Assembly: GCF_017115045.1 (NCBI RefSeq)
Contig: NZ_JABXKK010000096.1
Location: 62,001-126,000 of the forward strand
DNA: 64,000 bases
Reading direction: 5' to 3'
DNA from: Nostoc sp. NMS8
Lineage (GTDB): Bacteria; Cyanobacteriota; Cyanobacteriia; Cyanobacteriales; Nostocaceae
The notes under the pieces are model-generated. The model was not told the DNA's origin. It searched no databases and saw only the letters and a list, made by a program, of their open reading frames with translations. A program made the translations under genes and the position numbers. Below are positions 1 to 7,816 of the stretch, in pieces (position 1 is the stretch's first letter; the number at the start of each line of letters is the position of its first letter).

Positions 1-63
1 AAAAGTAGAGCCAAGGATCAACCGAAATCAGCTAGATAGCTAACCCTGGTAGAGGATTTGGTC

Positions 64-1878
64 ATGGTTCATCAGATATATACAGCTGATGTCTTAGTTG
101 TTGGTGGAGGAACTGGAGGGACTGCGGCTGCTATCCAAGCGGCGCGACGGGGAGCCAAAACCATTTTAGTGAGTGAATTTCCTTGGTTAGGGGGAATGCT
201 TACGTCGGCTGGAGTATCTGCACCCGATGGCAATGAATTAGAAGCCTTTCAAACGGGGTTATGGGGTGCGTTTTTGCAGGAATTGCGACAACGACAGCCA
301 GGAGGATTAGATAACAGCTGGGTAAGCTTTTTTAGTTACGATCCCCGGATTGGGGCAGAGATTTTTGCTGATTGGGTGCAGGAATTGCCCAATTTGCACT
401 GGATTTCGGGACAAGTACCTTTAGAAGTCTTCCGACAAGGTGATTCGATTACTGGTGTGCGCTTTGCTGATTTTGCTGTCACAGCCAAGGTTATTCTCGA
501 TGGCACAGAGTTAGGAGATTTATTGGCTTTAGCTGACATACCTTACCGTTGGGGTTGGGAATTGCAATCGCAGTGGGGAGAACCCAGCGCCCCAGTGACT
601 TTTAACTCTTTAACCCAAAGATATCCTGTGCAAGCGCCCACTTATGTAGTCATTATGCAGGACTTTGGTGAAGCCGTTGCACCAGAAATTCCGGCTGCTC
701 CTAACTATAATCCATCGCAGTTTACAGGTGCTTGGAATAGCTATGGAGCAGAGACATTTTTAAATTATGGACGTTTGCCTGGTGGCCTATTTATGATGAA
801 TTGGCCAATCTGTGGCAATGACTACGGCGAAGGAGTAGGGAGGTTGATAGAGTCAGATGTATCCAGAGGTGAATTCATCCAAGAATCTTGCTGGCACAGC
901 CAAAATTTTGCCCATTTTATCCAAAAACAGCTTGGTAGTCGCTATGGTTTAGCAGAAAAAGTATTTCCTCACACTCCTACAGCTTTTGCACTGCATCCTT
1001 ATTACCGGGAAAGCCGCCGCTTAGTGGGGCTAACTACTATCCGCGAACAGGATATTTTGCCGATCGCAAAAGGTAGAGTTGCATCTATATTTAATGATGC
1101 GTTCGCCCTACAGCCCTTCTCTACGAGACGCTCCGCGAACGGGCATCCTACGGCAGGCGTTTGCGAAGCAATCGCAGTTGGTAATTACGCCAATGACCAT
1201 CATTATCCTGGTGTTCAATTCCCACTGCAACCTAAATCGATCCGTTGGGGGGGGCGTTGGACTGGAACTCCTTTTACAATTCCCTACAGTTGTTTAATTC
1301 CAGCTACAACAGATGGTTTCTTAGTCTGTGAGAAGAATATTTCTGTCTCTCACATTGCTAATGGTGCTACTAGATTACAACCTGTGGTTATGGGCATTGG
1401 TCAAGCAGCAGGGATGGCGGCGGCGATATGTGTTGAATTAAACTGCCAGCCGAGGGATTTACCTATTAAAAAGCTGCAAACGGCTTTATTAGAAGATAAT
1501 CGCTCAAAAGCGCTAATTATTCCTTTGTTTAATCTTCCACCCAATCATTCGGATTGGCGGCACTGGCAACTGTATTACTTAGATAACCCACAAGCCTATC
1601 CAGTTAGTGGCGATTGCCCTGAATCTGCTTTTGGCAAGTCATTAATTCAGGAAAGTAACTGTTTCAAAGGGATTTTTTACCGCTTGGAACAGCAAGAATA
1701 CAGATTCACTGTCACAGCACCAGCCACATATCAAGGGCAAAGCTGGCAGATCGTGACTTTGCGATCGCACATTGACGAGCAATTACGCGCTTATCCCGAC
1801 GAACAATCAGTTACATTGTGGGGTCGTTACAATCACTCTGGCAATTGGTTATTAGTCGAACATTTAAATGGAGGGTAA
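64..1878 (+). CDS. FAD-dependent oxidoreductase
   Basis: An FAD-binding oxidoreductase of about 604 residues; the substrate is not known. A dinucleotide-binding Rossmann motif (VVGGGTGGTAAA, residues about 12-23) opens the protein, with the ribose-binding Glu in ILVSEF and a WLGGML segment typical of FAD-dependent proteins of this class. A second FAD-contact region, GATRLQPVVMGIGQAAGMAA, lies near residue 440. I chose the ATG at 64 because AGAGG (51-55) stands 8 nt before it; an in-frame TTG at 58 lies too close to that site. The protein carries a 23-residue in-frame insert encoded by a small dispersed repeat (1101-1169). The family call is firm, the reaction is not. Confidence 0.85.
   Translation: MVHQIYTADVLVVGGGTGGTAAAIQAARRGAKTILVSEFPWLGGMLTSAGVSAPDGNELEAFQTGLWGAFLQELRQRQPGGLDNSWVSFFSYDPRIGAEIFADWVQELPNLHWISGQVPLEVFRQGDSITGVRFADFAVTAKVILDGTELGDLLALADIPYRWGWELQSQWGEPSAPVTFNSLTQRYPVQAPTYVVIMQDFGEAVAPEIPAAPNYNPSQFTGAWNSYGAETFLNYGRLPGGLFMMNWPICGNDYGEGVGRLIESDVSRGEFIQESCWHSQNFAHFIQKQLGSRYGLAEKVFPHTPTAFALHPYYRESRRLVGLTTIREQDILPIAKGRVASIFNDAFALQPFSTRRSANGHPTAGVCEAIAVGNYANDHHYPGVQFPLQPKSIRWGGRWTGTPFTIPYSCLIPATTDGFLVCEKNISVSHIANGATRLQPVVMGIGQAAGMAAAICVELNCQPRDLPIKKLQTALLEDNRSKALIIPLFNLPPNHSDWRHWQLYYLDNPQAYPVSGDCPESAFGKSLIQESNCFKGIFYRLEQQEYRFTVTAPATYQGQSWQIVTLRSHIDEQLRAYPDEQSVTLWGRYNHSGNWLLVEHLNGG
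1101..1169 (+). repeat. Small dispersed repeat inserted in frame
   Basis: These 69 bases (23 codons) interrupt the oxidoreductase frame between FNDA and IAVGNY. They are GC-rich and contain the TCTCTACGAGACGCTCCGCG type of sequence that recurs in Nostoc intergenic repeats; a degenerate relative is seen at about 57556-57590. The repeat begins and ends beside GATGC/GAAGC, consistent with insertion beside a short duplicated target. The frame stays open throughout. Confidence 0.65.
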
Positions 1879-1894
1879 GAAGAGTTTATTTTCA

Positions 1895-1908
1895 GTAAAA
1901 CAGAATAC
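1895..1908 (+). promoter_or_regulatory. NtcA-type box upstream of patX
   Basis: GTA-N8-TAC (GTAAAACAGAATAC) matches the NtcA consensus exactly and lies 77 nt before the patX start. A weak -10-like TATTAA begins 20 nt downstream (1929). Nitrogen control by NtcA would fit a heterocyst patterning gene, but the -10 is poor, so direct activation is inference. Confidence 0.45.
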
Positions 1909-1922
1909 TTTTTGATGAATTG

Positions 1923-1950
1923 TCCGGATATTAATCAAAAAGCTAAGTAT
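1923..1950 (+). promoter_or_regulatory. DIF-type promoter of patX
   Basis: TCCGGA (1923-1928) is the -35 element of the DIF class of promoters, induced in differentiating Nostocales cells. A TAAGTAT -10 candidate follows at 1944-1950, about 16 nt downstream. The PatX start is 35 nt further on. PatX genes are known to be associated with this class of signal, which supports both calls. Confidence 0.6.
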
Positions 1951-1985
1951 CAGTGAAGTGGAGAGTTCCAAAATAGACATTTGCT

Positions 1986-2210
1986 ATGCGTGCTGCCATT
2001 TCACTTTTAATATCGAGTCTGGTGTTCGGCCCCTTAGCTTTTAACCGCCAAGCAATGGTCAATCACTTATCAACAGGGCTGTCTTCCACGCCTGCTTCGG
2101 AACACTGGCTGGTAGCATCTGAACAAAGTACAGATGATGTGCCACGTCATCGCGGTAGTGGGCGTAGGGAAGTGACACAAAAACTCAGAAATATCTATGC
2201 TGTGGTTTGA
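1986..2210 (+). CDS. patX: PatX-family RGSGR pentapeptide protein
   Basis: A 74-residue precursor-type protein with a hydrophobic, signal-like N-terminus (MRAAISLLISSLVFGPLAF) and the sequence HRGSGRRE near the C-terminus. RGSGR (residues 56-60, bases 2151-2165) is the pentapeptide shared by PatS and HetN that inhibits HetR-driven heterocyst differentiation. The N-terminal hydrophobic stretch plus HRGSGR is the signature of PatX, the wider HetR-associated family. The leader is compatible with export or processing before cell-to-cell transfer. The protein continues 14 residues past the pentapeptide (REVTQKLRNIYAVV). Upstream lie a DIF-type -35 and a perfect NtcA box. No neighbour is co-directional, so it is probably monocistronic. 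Confidence 0.85.
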   Translation: MRAAISLLISSLVFGPLAFNRQAMVNHLSTGLSSTPASEHWLVASEQSTDDVPRHRGSGRREVTQKLRNIYAVV

Positions 2211-2515
2211 CTAATGTAGGTAATGCCTCTTTTCCCAAAGGAACAGAATTACCAGAAAACAGGACGTTATGCTAACATCTTTCACACAGCTTTTCTGGCA
2301 AAAATATATACAGTTGACACACGGAAATCTTCAGCGATCGCTTAGTATTTCAACTGCAAGCTTTATATAGTTGGCATCAATCCTGCCGATCAAAACGCAA
2401 ATCAAATTCAGTGCCTTGATCAACAGCATTACCAACTCCTCAAAAGCTACACAACTGTTGCTCATATTTCTGGGAAGCTTTGCGTCTTAATCCTCAACGG
2501 TAGAAATAGATGTTA

Positions 2516-2694
2516 CTAGGACTTACGCACTGTAAAAAAAACTATCTTGTGTATTAACGTAAATACGTTGTTTAAGGCTTTTGGCGGTCACTTTTGATTG
2601 CTGGCGATCGCCAAAATATGACTGAAAAACCTACCTAGAAGCCTTGAAAACTATACCTCTTATTTTGGCTTTTCTGTCAATGCGTAAGTCCTAG
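2516..2694. mobile_element. MITE-like element, 179 bp, TTA duplication
   Basis: Perfect terminal inverted repeats CTAGGACTTACGCA (2516-2529) and TGCGTAAGTCCTAG (2681-2694) bound a non-coding segment. Both ends are flanked by TTA (2513-2515 and 2695-2697), a likely 3-bp target duplication. It has no transposase and would need one supplied in trans. Confidence 0.75.
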
Positions 2695-3092
2695 TTACTT
2701 AGGCTATCAGTTAATCTAAAGCACATCCAATTCAGACATTTTGCTTGTTGAGGAAACAGCCTTAAGGCAACTTCACTTTATTCCCTAATAGATTTTCTTC
2801 TCATACATTGAGTAGCCAATTATCTACATCAGCTAGAAATTGATCTTTGCTCCGACGCTTGTTTAGCGTCCTTTCCCGAAGCATAAAATCTCTTTCGTTT
2901 CATCTCTTGCTTGTCTATCGGATAGATTTGTAGATGTAGTATAGGTTTATTGCACTTGCTAACAAATCTTACTATTCTTGACTTATTCTTGCTCCCTGCT
3001 TCGTTCTCCTCGCAGATGGCTCGCGATGAAATAAATATTTAAGAAGTATTTGCCAGATTATCTTAGTCATTGTTATTATTCTACACCCAAGA

Positions 3093-3124
3093 CCAGATGC
3101 AAAATTTTGCATCTGGTTTTTTTT
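3093..3124 (+). terminator. Strong orphan rho-independent terminator
   Basis: CCAGATGCAAAA (3093-3104) pairs perfectly with TTTTGCATCTGG (3105-3116) and is followed by eight T (3117-3124). The minus strand has no U-run on the other side, so it acts on plus-strand transcripts. The nearest plus-strand gene upstream is patX, 880 nt away, so a small RNA may end here. Confidence 0.8.
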
Positions 3125-3262
3125 GATGAATTTTACTTAAAGAAAACGTACTGGGGACTGGGGAAGAAGCAAGGGGGTACGGAGCAGGGAGCAGGGGGAA
3201 AATTCCTCTCCTCTGCACCCTTCCCCCTGCCCCTCTGCCTCTTTTCAATGCTCAATGCACTT

Positions 3263-4162
3263 TTAAACTTTTGTTTTCTTACGGTTATTTTCTCTTCCCT
3301 GAATGCCGTTGAGGAACATTGGCACAAACTTCTCGATAAACGTTTGTGGATCGCGCTGCCAAGCTCTTTGTGCAGCCTGAATCCTAGTAAATTGCAACTC
3401 AGGCGCTAGCAATGTTTGGGGTAAGCGTTCCATCAGGTATTGGGGACGTTGCCAAAAGGGCATGGTATTTGCCACTTCCACCAGGTTGGCAACTCGCCGT
3501 AGTTCTGCACCCAAGGTGATATCCATTCCTGATTCAAACGCCGCTTGTTCAATCGCGGTATATTTTTTCTTGGCTTGTTCTACCTTTTGCTGATGTTCTG
3601 GACTCTTACGCGCAAGTTCTCCTAACCAACGATTACCCCACCGGACGTGTCCCACTTCCTCTGGGAGAATTTTTTCAATGGTTTCCCGGATTTTGATGTT
3701 TTCTGCGGTTTGTGCCCCTTGCTTGAGTGCATAAATGTGAGCAGAAAAATACTCACAACCCCGTTTTTCGGTGACGTTAATTGCCGCAAGGGAAGAAATC
3801 ACAAAATCATCAAGGTTTTCGACTGGATCTTGTTGTTCGCTGTCGAGTAGGCGTTCAAATTCATTGATATAGGAGGAACCGGGTGGTTTGCCAATATCTG
3901 TTTCCAGTTCTACCAACAAATCAGTTAGCCACATGGCATGACGAGCTTCATCTGAGATGTGATGAGACAAATCCCGCACTAGTTCTCGTGGCTGTCCATT
4001 CAGTTGTTCACTTAGCTCTGTGAGGTCTTTGCAACTGCGTTGTTCGCTGTAGCGGTAGCGATTGAGGGTAATAAGATGGATTTCGCGATCGCATACCACC
4101 CGTTTTAATACATCTCTAGCACTCAAAACATTCTGAAATCTACGTGGATAAGCAACTGTCAT
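3263..4162 (-). CDS. Ferritin-like di-iron superfamily protein
   Basis: A protein of about 299 residues, mostly helical, with two E-x-x-H type segments: SDEARHAMW near residue 75 and PEEVGHVRW near residue 170, plus CDREIH near the N-terminus. These are the expected carboxylate/histidine ligands of a ferritin-like four-helix di-iron site. I chose the ATG at 4162 (MTVAYPRRFQ) over an upstream start because the preceding 21 codons look like leader sequence; no clear ribosome site decides it. The function could be an oxidase or oxygenase, but no substrate can be named. The 3' end runs close to a G/C-rich heptamer-like repeat. Confidence 0.75.
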   Translation of the reverse strand: MTVAYPRRFQNVLSARDVLKRVVCDREIHLITLNRYRYSEQRSCKDLTELSEQLNGQPRELVRDLSHHISDEARHAMWLTDLLVELETDIGKPPGSSYINEFERLLDSEQQDPVENLDDFVISSLAAINVTEKRGCEYFSAHIYALKQGAQTAENIKIRETIEKILPEEVGHVRWGNRWLGELARKSPEHQQKVEQAKKKYTAIEQAAFESGMDITLGAELRRVANLVEVANTMPFWQRPQYLMERLPQTLLAPELQFTRIQAAQRAWQRDPQTFIEKFVPMFLNGIQGRENNRKKTKV

Positions 4163-4411
4163 AGATTTTGTAAACTTGTGTAAATCTTTGTAAATCTTTA
4201 TTTCATAGTAACTTAGTTTTTGCAACTGCTGTTTTTGTGCCGCTTCACGAAAAAGAGTAGAAGTTACAAAAATTAATCACTTGAGTTGAATATATTGTGA
4301 GCAGAAGCAAATATTAACTTTTGTAAAAAGTAGCTTATGTTACAGAATTTTTGTTATATTAGTCTAGTGGGAAAAAAATTATATATTCACCAAATAGAGA
4401 GGGCTATGGTT

Positions 4412-4612
4412 ATGTCTATCGCAGATAAATCTCGTGCATTAATGGCGCGTGAACATCAACAAGTCAAGAATCGCCAACAATCAATACTGATGCGGGCTGC
4501 TCAAGAACTTGGTCTTCCTGAAGAAGCATCTCACAACTGGAACCCTATTCAAGGGAAGGTAGATGCTAACGCTCGGATGATTTATGGGCCTAGTCATGCT
4601 TCCATGAGTTAA
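4412..4612 (+). CDS. Small conserved-looking protein of unknown function
   Basis: A 66-residue protein beginning MSIADKSRALMARE and ending GPSHASMS. I chose the ATG at 4412 because AGAGAGGG (4396-4403) lies 8 nt before it; an ATG at 4406 is also in frame. The first half is basic and helical, the second rich in Asn and Gly. No signal peptide, membrane segment or known motif is visible. It lies divergent from the ferritin-like gene and convergent with glnA. Function unknown. Confidence 0.65.
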   Translation: MSIADKSRALMAREHQQVKNRQQSILMRAAQELGLPEEASHNWNPIQGKVDANARMIYGPSHASMS

Positions 4613-4659
4613 GTTTTAAGGTTGATTTTTTGAGTGAATGTCTCAACTGACAGCTCTGG

Positions 4660-4690
4660 AAAAAAAAGCCACCCTCTACTCTAGGGTGGC
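4660..4690 (-). terminator. glnA terminator
   Basis: GCCACCCT (4668-4675) and AGGGTGGC (4683-4690) form a stem; read on the minus strand it is followed by eight U (4667-4660). It lies 35 nt after the glnA stop codon. Confidence 0.9.
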
Positions 4691-4724
4691 AAAACTTATC
4701 AACTTAGTTAGATACGGTACTTAA

Positions 4725-6149
4725 TTAAGCATCGTAGTAGAGGTAAAACTCGTAGGGATGAGGACGTAGCTGCAACTGCTTGACTTCGTTGCCCAGCTTG
4801 TAATCAATCCAATTTCCGATAAAGTCTTCTGTGAAGACGCCTGATTCTGTCAAGAAGGCGTGATCTTTTTCCAGTGCTTGCAACGCCAATTCTAAAGAAC
4901 CTGGTGTTGAAGGAACCTTCGCTAGTTCTTCTGGAGAGAGTTCATAGATATTCTTATCTAAGGGTTCGCCAGGATGGATTTTGTTCTTGATGCCATCGAT
5001 ACCAGCACAAAGCATTGCAGCAAATGCCAAGTAGGGGTTAGATGTAGCATCTGGACAACGGAATTCTAAGCGCTTGGCTTTGGGGTTAGTACCAGATAGG
5101 GGAATACGAATAGAAGCAGAACGGTTACCTTGGGAGTAAGCCAAGTTAACGGGTGCTTCATAACCAGGCACTAGGCGCTTGTATGAGTTGGTACTAGGGT
5201 TGGTAATGGCCAACAGGGCTGGTGCGTGTTTGAGCAGACCACCAATGTAATACAATGCTGTTTCACTCAAACCAGCATACTTATCACCTGCAAATAGAGG
5301 TTGTCCGTCTCTCCAGATGGACTGGTGACAGTGCATTCCCGAACCGTTATCGCCAAAAATCGGTTTTGGCATGAAGGTGACGGTTTTGCCGTGTTTCTTG
5401 GCAACGTTCTTGATGACATATTTGTAAATCATCAACCAGTCAGCCGCTTCGATCAACTTGCCAAACTTGAAACCTAGTTCGCACTGACCACCAGTAGCAA
5501 CTTCGTGGTGATGCTTTTCAATAGGCACACCTAATTCTGCCATCGTCAACAGCATCTCTGTACGGATATCTTGGAAAGAATCCGTCGGTGCGACTGGGAA
5601 GTAACCTTCTTTGAAGCGTGGTTTGTAACCTAAGTTTGGTTTGTCAGCTGTACCCGCTTTACCGGAATTCCAAGCACCTTCTTCGGAGTCTAAGAAGTAG
5701 TAGCCTTCGTTAGCGGTTTGGGCAAACCTAGCACTATCAAAGATAAAGAACTCAGCTTCAGGGCCAAAGAAGACTGTATCACCAATACCAGTGGAAACCA
5801 GGTAATCTACTGCTTTTTGAGCAATAACGCGTGGGCAACGGTTGTACCATTCGCCTGTACGGGGTTCCTTAATACTACAAATTATACTTAGTGTTGGCAC
5901 TTCCATGAATGGGTCGATCCAAGCAGTGTTGGGGTCGAGTACCATCGTCATGTCCGATTCGTTGATCGCTTTCCAACCTCGGATACTAGAACCGTCAAAA
6001 GGTACGCCATCAGTGAATGCAGTCTCATCGATTTGGTTTTGGTACAGTGTGAGGTGCTGCCAAGTCCCTACTGTATCGATGAATTTGAGATCAATCAGTT
6101 GAATTTTTTCATCTTGAATTCTCTTCAAGAGTTCTTGCGGTGTTGTCAT
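4725..6149 (-). CDS. glnA: Type I glutamine synthetase
   Basis: A 474-residue GSI enzyme, the normal length. It condenses glutamate and ammonium with ATP to glutamine, the entry point of nitrogen in cyanobacteria, as a cytosolic dodecamer. Visible landmarks are the beta-grasp start, VPFDGSSIRGW, the metal/glutamate site segments FFGPEAEFF and HHHEVATGGQCELG, the NGSGMHCHQS loop and the FRCPDATSNPYLAF arginine flap. The region equivalent to the enteric adenylylation loop reads KNIYELSPEEL; in cyanobacteria this enzyme is controlled by small inactivating factors rather than adenylylation. Transcription should depend on NtcA: a perfect box lies 127 nt upstream of the start. A strong terminator follows the gene. 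Confidence 0.98.
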   Translation of the reverse strand: MTTPQELLKRIQDEKIQLIDLKFIDTVGTWQHLTLYQNQIDETAFTDGVPFDGSSIRGWKAINESDMTMVLDPNTAWIDPFMEVPTLSIICSIKEPRTGEWYNRCPRVIAQKAVDYLVSTGIGDTVFFGPEAEFFIFDSARFAQTANEGYYFLDSEEGAWNSGKAGTADKPNLGYKPRFKEGYFPVAPTDSFQDIRTEMLLTMAELGVPIEKHHHEVATGGQCELGFKFGKLIEAADWLMIYKYVIKNVAKKHGKTVTFMPKPIFGDNGSGMHCHQSIWRDGQPLFAGDKYAGLSETALYYIGGLLKHAPALLAITNPSTNSYKRLVPGYEAPVNLAYSQGNRSASIRIPLSGTNPKAKRLEFRCPDATSNPYLAFAAMLCAGIDGIKNKIHPGEPLDKNIYELSPEELAKVPSTPGSLELALQALEKDHAFLTESGVFTEDFIGNWIDYKLGNEVKQLQLRPHPYEFYLYYDA

Positions 6150-6246
6150 TGTTACTCCTTCTCTACCAGTTTCCTAAAGTAATACCAGAATCTTCCAAAG
6201 CATCCTAACCCTGCTGATCTCAATCCAGCCGTGACACACCTGAAAT

Positions 6247-6289
6247 ATCTTAAATACTAGACATTAGTGGATTTTGTAGTCTGTGCTAC
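6247..6289 (-). promoter_or_regulatory. NtcA-activated promoter of glnA
   Basis: GTA-N8-TAC at 6276-6289 (palindromic ends, so also valid on the minus strand) is followed, 23 nt downstream on the minus strand, by a TAN3T -10 box (TAAGAT, 6252-6247). This is the canonical class II NtcA promoter geometry and it faces glnA. Confidence 0.85.
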
Positions 6290-6506
6290 AGATATCTGGA
6301 TTACAGGTTATATTAACCTTTCCGCGATCATCTGTACAAAACTGGAAAGTTCATCACATAGGGGTCAACTTTGGCATAAAATCCTTAAATAGTGGATAAA
6401 TTGTTTTTGTGCCAAATCTATTTTAAATAGCACAAAAATTTACTGGTGCCCAAGTGCAGCCAAATAAATATCAAACCATAAATAGCAAGGATTGGGAGAA
6501 GAAGGA

Positions 6507-7016
6507 ATGCGCGATGCGGTAACAAGTTTAATTAAGAATTATGACTTAGCAGGTCGGTATTTTGACCGGAATGCGATTGATAGCTTGAAGTCTTACTTTG
6601 ACAGTGGTACTGCAAGAGTACAAGCAGCGGCAGCAATCAATTCTAATGCGGCTGCACTTGTCAAGCAAGCTGGTTTGAAGTTATATGAAGAACTACCAGA
6701 ATTAATTCGTCCTGGTGGAAATTCTTATACGACTCGTCGTTATGCCGCTTGTCTGCGAGATTTAGACTACTACTTGCGCTACGCCACCTATGCGCTGGTT
6801 GCAGGTAACACAAACGTATTGGATGAGCGTGTGTTGCAAGGGCTGCGGGAAACTTACAATTCTCTAGGAGTACCTATTGGGCCTACGGTTCGCGGTGTCC
6901 AAATTCTCAAGGATTTGATTAAGGAACAAGTAGCAGCAGCAGGTGTGCTTAATACTGCTTTTGTAGATGAACCATTCGATCACATCACACGCGAGTTGAG
7001 CGAGACAGATATTTAG
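6507..7016 (+). CDS. apcF: Allophycocyanin beta-18 subunit (core)
   Basis: A 169-residue phycobiliprotein of the phycobilisome core. It matches the variant beta subunit ApcF, which pairs with the core-membrane linker domain of ApcE and helps pass energy to the terminal emitters. Cys82 in RYAACLRDLDYYLRY is the phycocyanobilin attachment site, and Asn72 in PGGNSYTTRR is the Asn methylated in beta-type subunits. Start at 6507 (MRDAVTSL) is supported by GGAGAAGAAGG at 6495-6505. It lies divergent from glnA across 357 bp and ends at a clear terminator, so it is probably transcribed alone. Confidence 0.95.
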   Translation: MRDAVTSLIKNYDLAGRYFDRNAIDSLKSYFDSGTARVQAAAAINSNAAALVKQAGLKLYEELPELIRPGGNSYTTRRYAACLRDLDYYLRYATYALVAGNTNVLDERVLQGLRETYNSLGVPIGPTVRGVQILKDLIKEQVAAAGVLNTAFVDEPFDHITRELSETDI

Positions 7017-7087
7017 CATCTAGTCCTGATGACTACAAATCGTAGAACTATACAAACAAAGTTCGCGTAAATAGACTTAATATATAT

Positions 7088-7127
7088 CGCACTTTGGCTT
7101 GATTGGCAAGGTGCGTTTATTTTTATT
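7088..7127 (+). terminator. apcF terminator
   Basis: CGCACTTTGGC and GCAAGGTGCG form an imperfect stem (7088-7115) followed by TTTATTTTTATT. It lies 72 nt after the apcF stop. Confidence 0.75.
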
Positions 7128-7381
7128 AATGTTTAATTATGATGAGGATGAATAGGCAATATTTTGAATTTGCGATCGCGCCTCTGTAAAATAACTTTGC
7201 TAAATTAAAGCTGTGTTTTTGGAGCTATCTTTATTTAGCAGTTCCTAAGCAGGTTTACGAAGGTATATTTTCCGAACGCTTTGGTCAGCTAATTCTTAAT
7301 AGTAAACGCATTAGCCTATCTTATCTGGACTAGAACCGCTATAAGCCATAATAGAAGTTGCTGATGCTTGAAGCGCTAATT

Positions 7382-7816
7382 ATGGAAGAATTATTAACCC
7401 TGAAAAACTTACTTGTTAAGGGCGATGTTCAAGGAGCGTTAACTATAGTTGAAGAATTAACAGAAATGAGTCGAAATGACATCATCAAGACGATTCGTAG
7501 CTATGCAGTGATTTTGCTGTTGCATCTGATTAAACAACAAGCTGAAAATCGCACGACTCGCTTTTGGGAAGTCTCAATTCGGAATTCGGTTCGGGAAATT
7601 CAACGAGAAAATAAGCGGCGTAAAGCTGGGGACTATTATCTCACGCCAGAAGAATTGTTAGAAACCTTAGCAGAAGCCTATTTAAATGCCATTGATGAGG
7701 CTTCCTTAGAAGTAGAAGAAGGTCATTATGAAGCCCAAGAATTAGAAAAGCTGGTTAACCGAGAAGAAATTATCAATCGTGCTTTGGCTTTAATCTTACC
7801 AGGAGAATCTAATTAA
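7382..7816 (+). CDS. DUF29-family protein
   Basis: A helical protein of about 144 residues. The central LLLHLIKQQAENR and TTRFWEVSIRNSVREIQ segments resemble the cyanobacterial DUF29 family, whose biochemical role is not known. ATGs at 7364 and 7382 are both possible; AGAAG at 7353-7357 favours 7364, and the first strongly family-like residues (MEELLTLKNL) begin at 7382. The stop codon directly abuts the TTG start of tlyA, so the two are translated from one message and may be translationally coupled. Confidence 0.7.
   Translation: MEELLTLKNLLVKGDVQGALTIVEELTEMSRNDIIKTIRSYAVILLLHLIKQQAENRTTRFWEVSIRNSVREIQRENKRRKAGDYYLTPEELLETLAEAYLNAIDEASLEVEEGHYEAQELEKLVNREEIINRALALILPGESN

Larger units (their letters stand above)
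2211..3262. other. Gene-poor intergenic region
   Basis: No convincing protein-coding gene in 1.05 kb. It holds a 179-bp MITE-like element (2516-2694), an orphan rho-independent terminator on the plus strand (3093-3124), and a G-rich/C-rich inverted repeat (GCAGGGGGAA at 3191-3200 against TTCCCCCTGC at 3221-3230). An open frame across 3050-3409 spans the terminator and the repeat and I do not regard it as a gene. Confidence 0.6.

Noticed and set aside
1079..1297. Alternate frame over the repeat in the oxidoreductase
   Set aside because: The main frame remains open and family-like on both sides of the repeat; the alternate frame is random-looking.
3050..3409. Open frame of 119 codons on the plus strand
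   Set aside because: It crosses a strong terminator and a G/C heptamer-like repeat and then the end of the ferritin-like gene; its protein is low-complexity.
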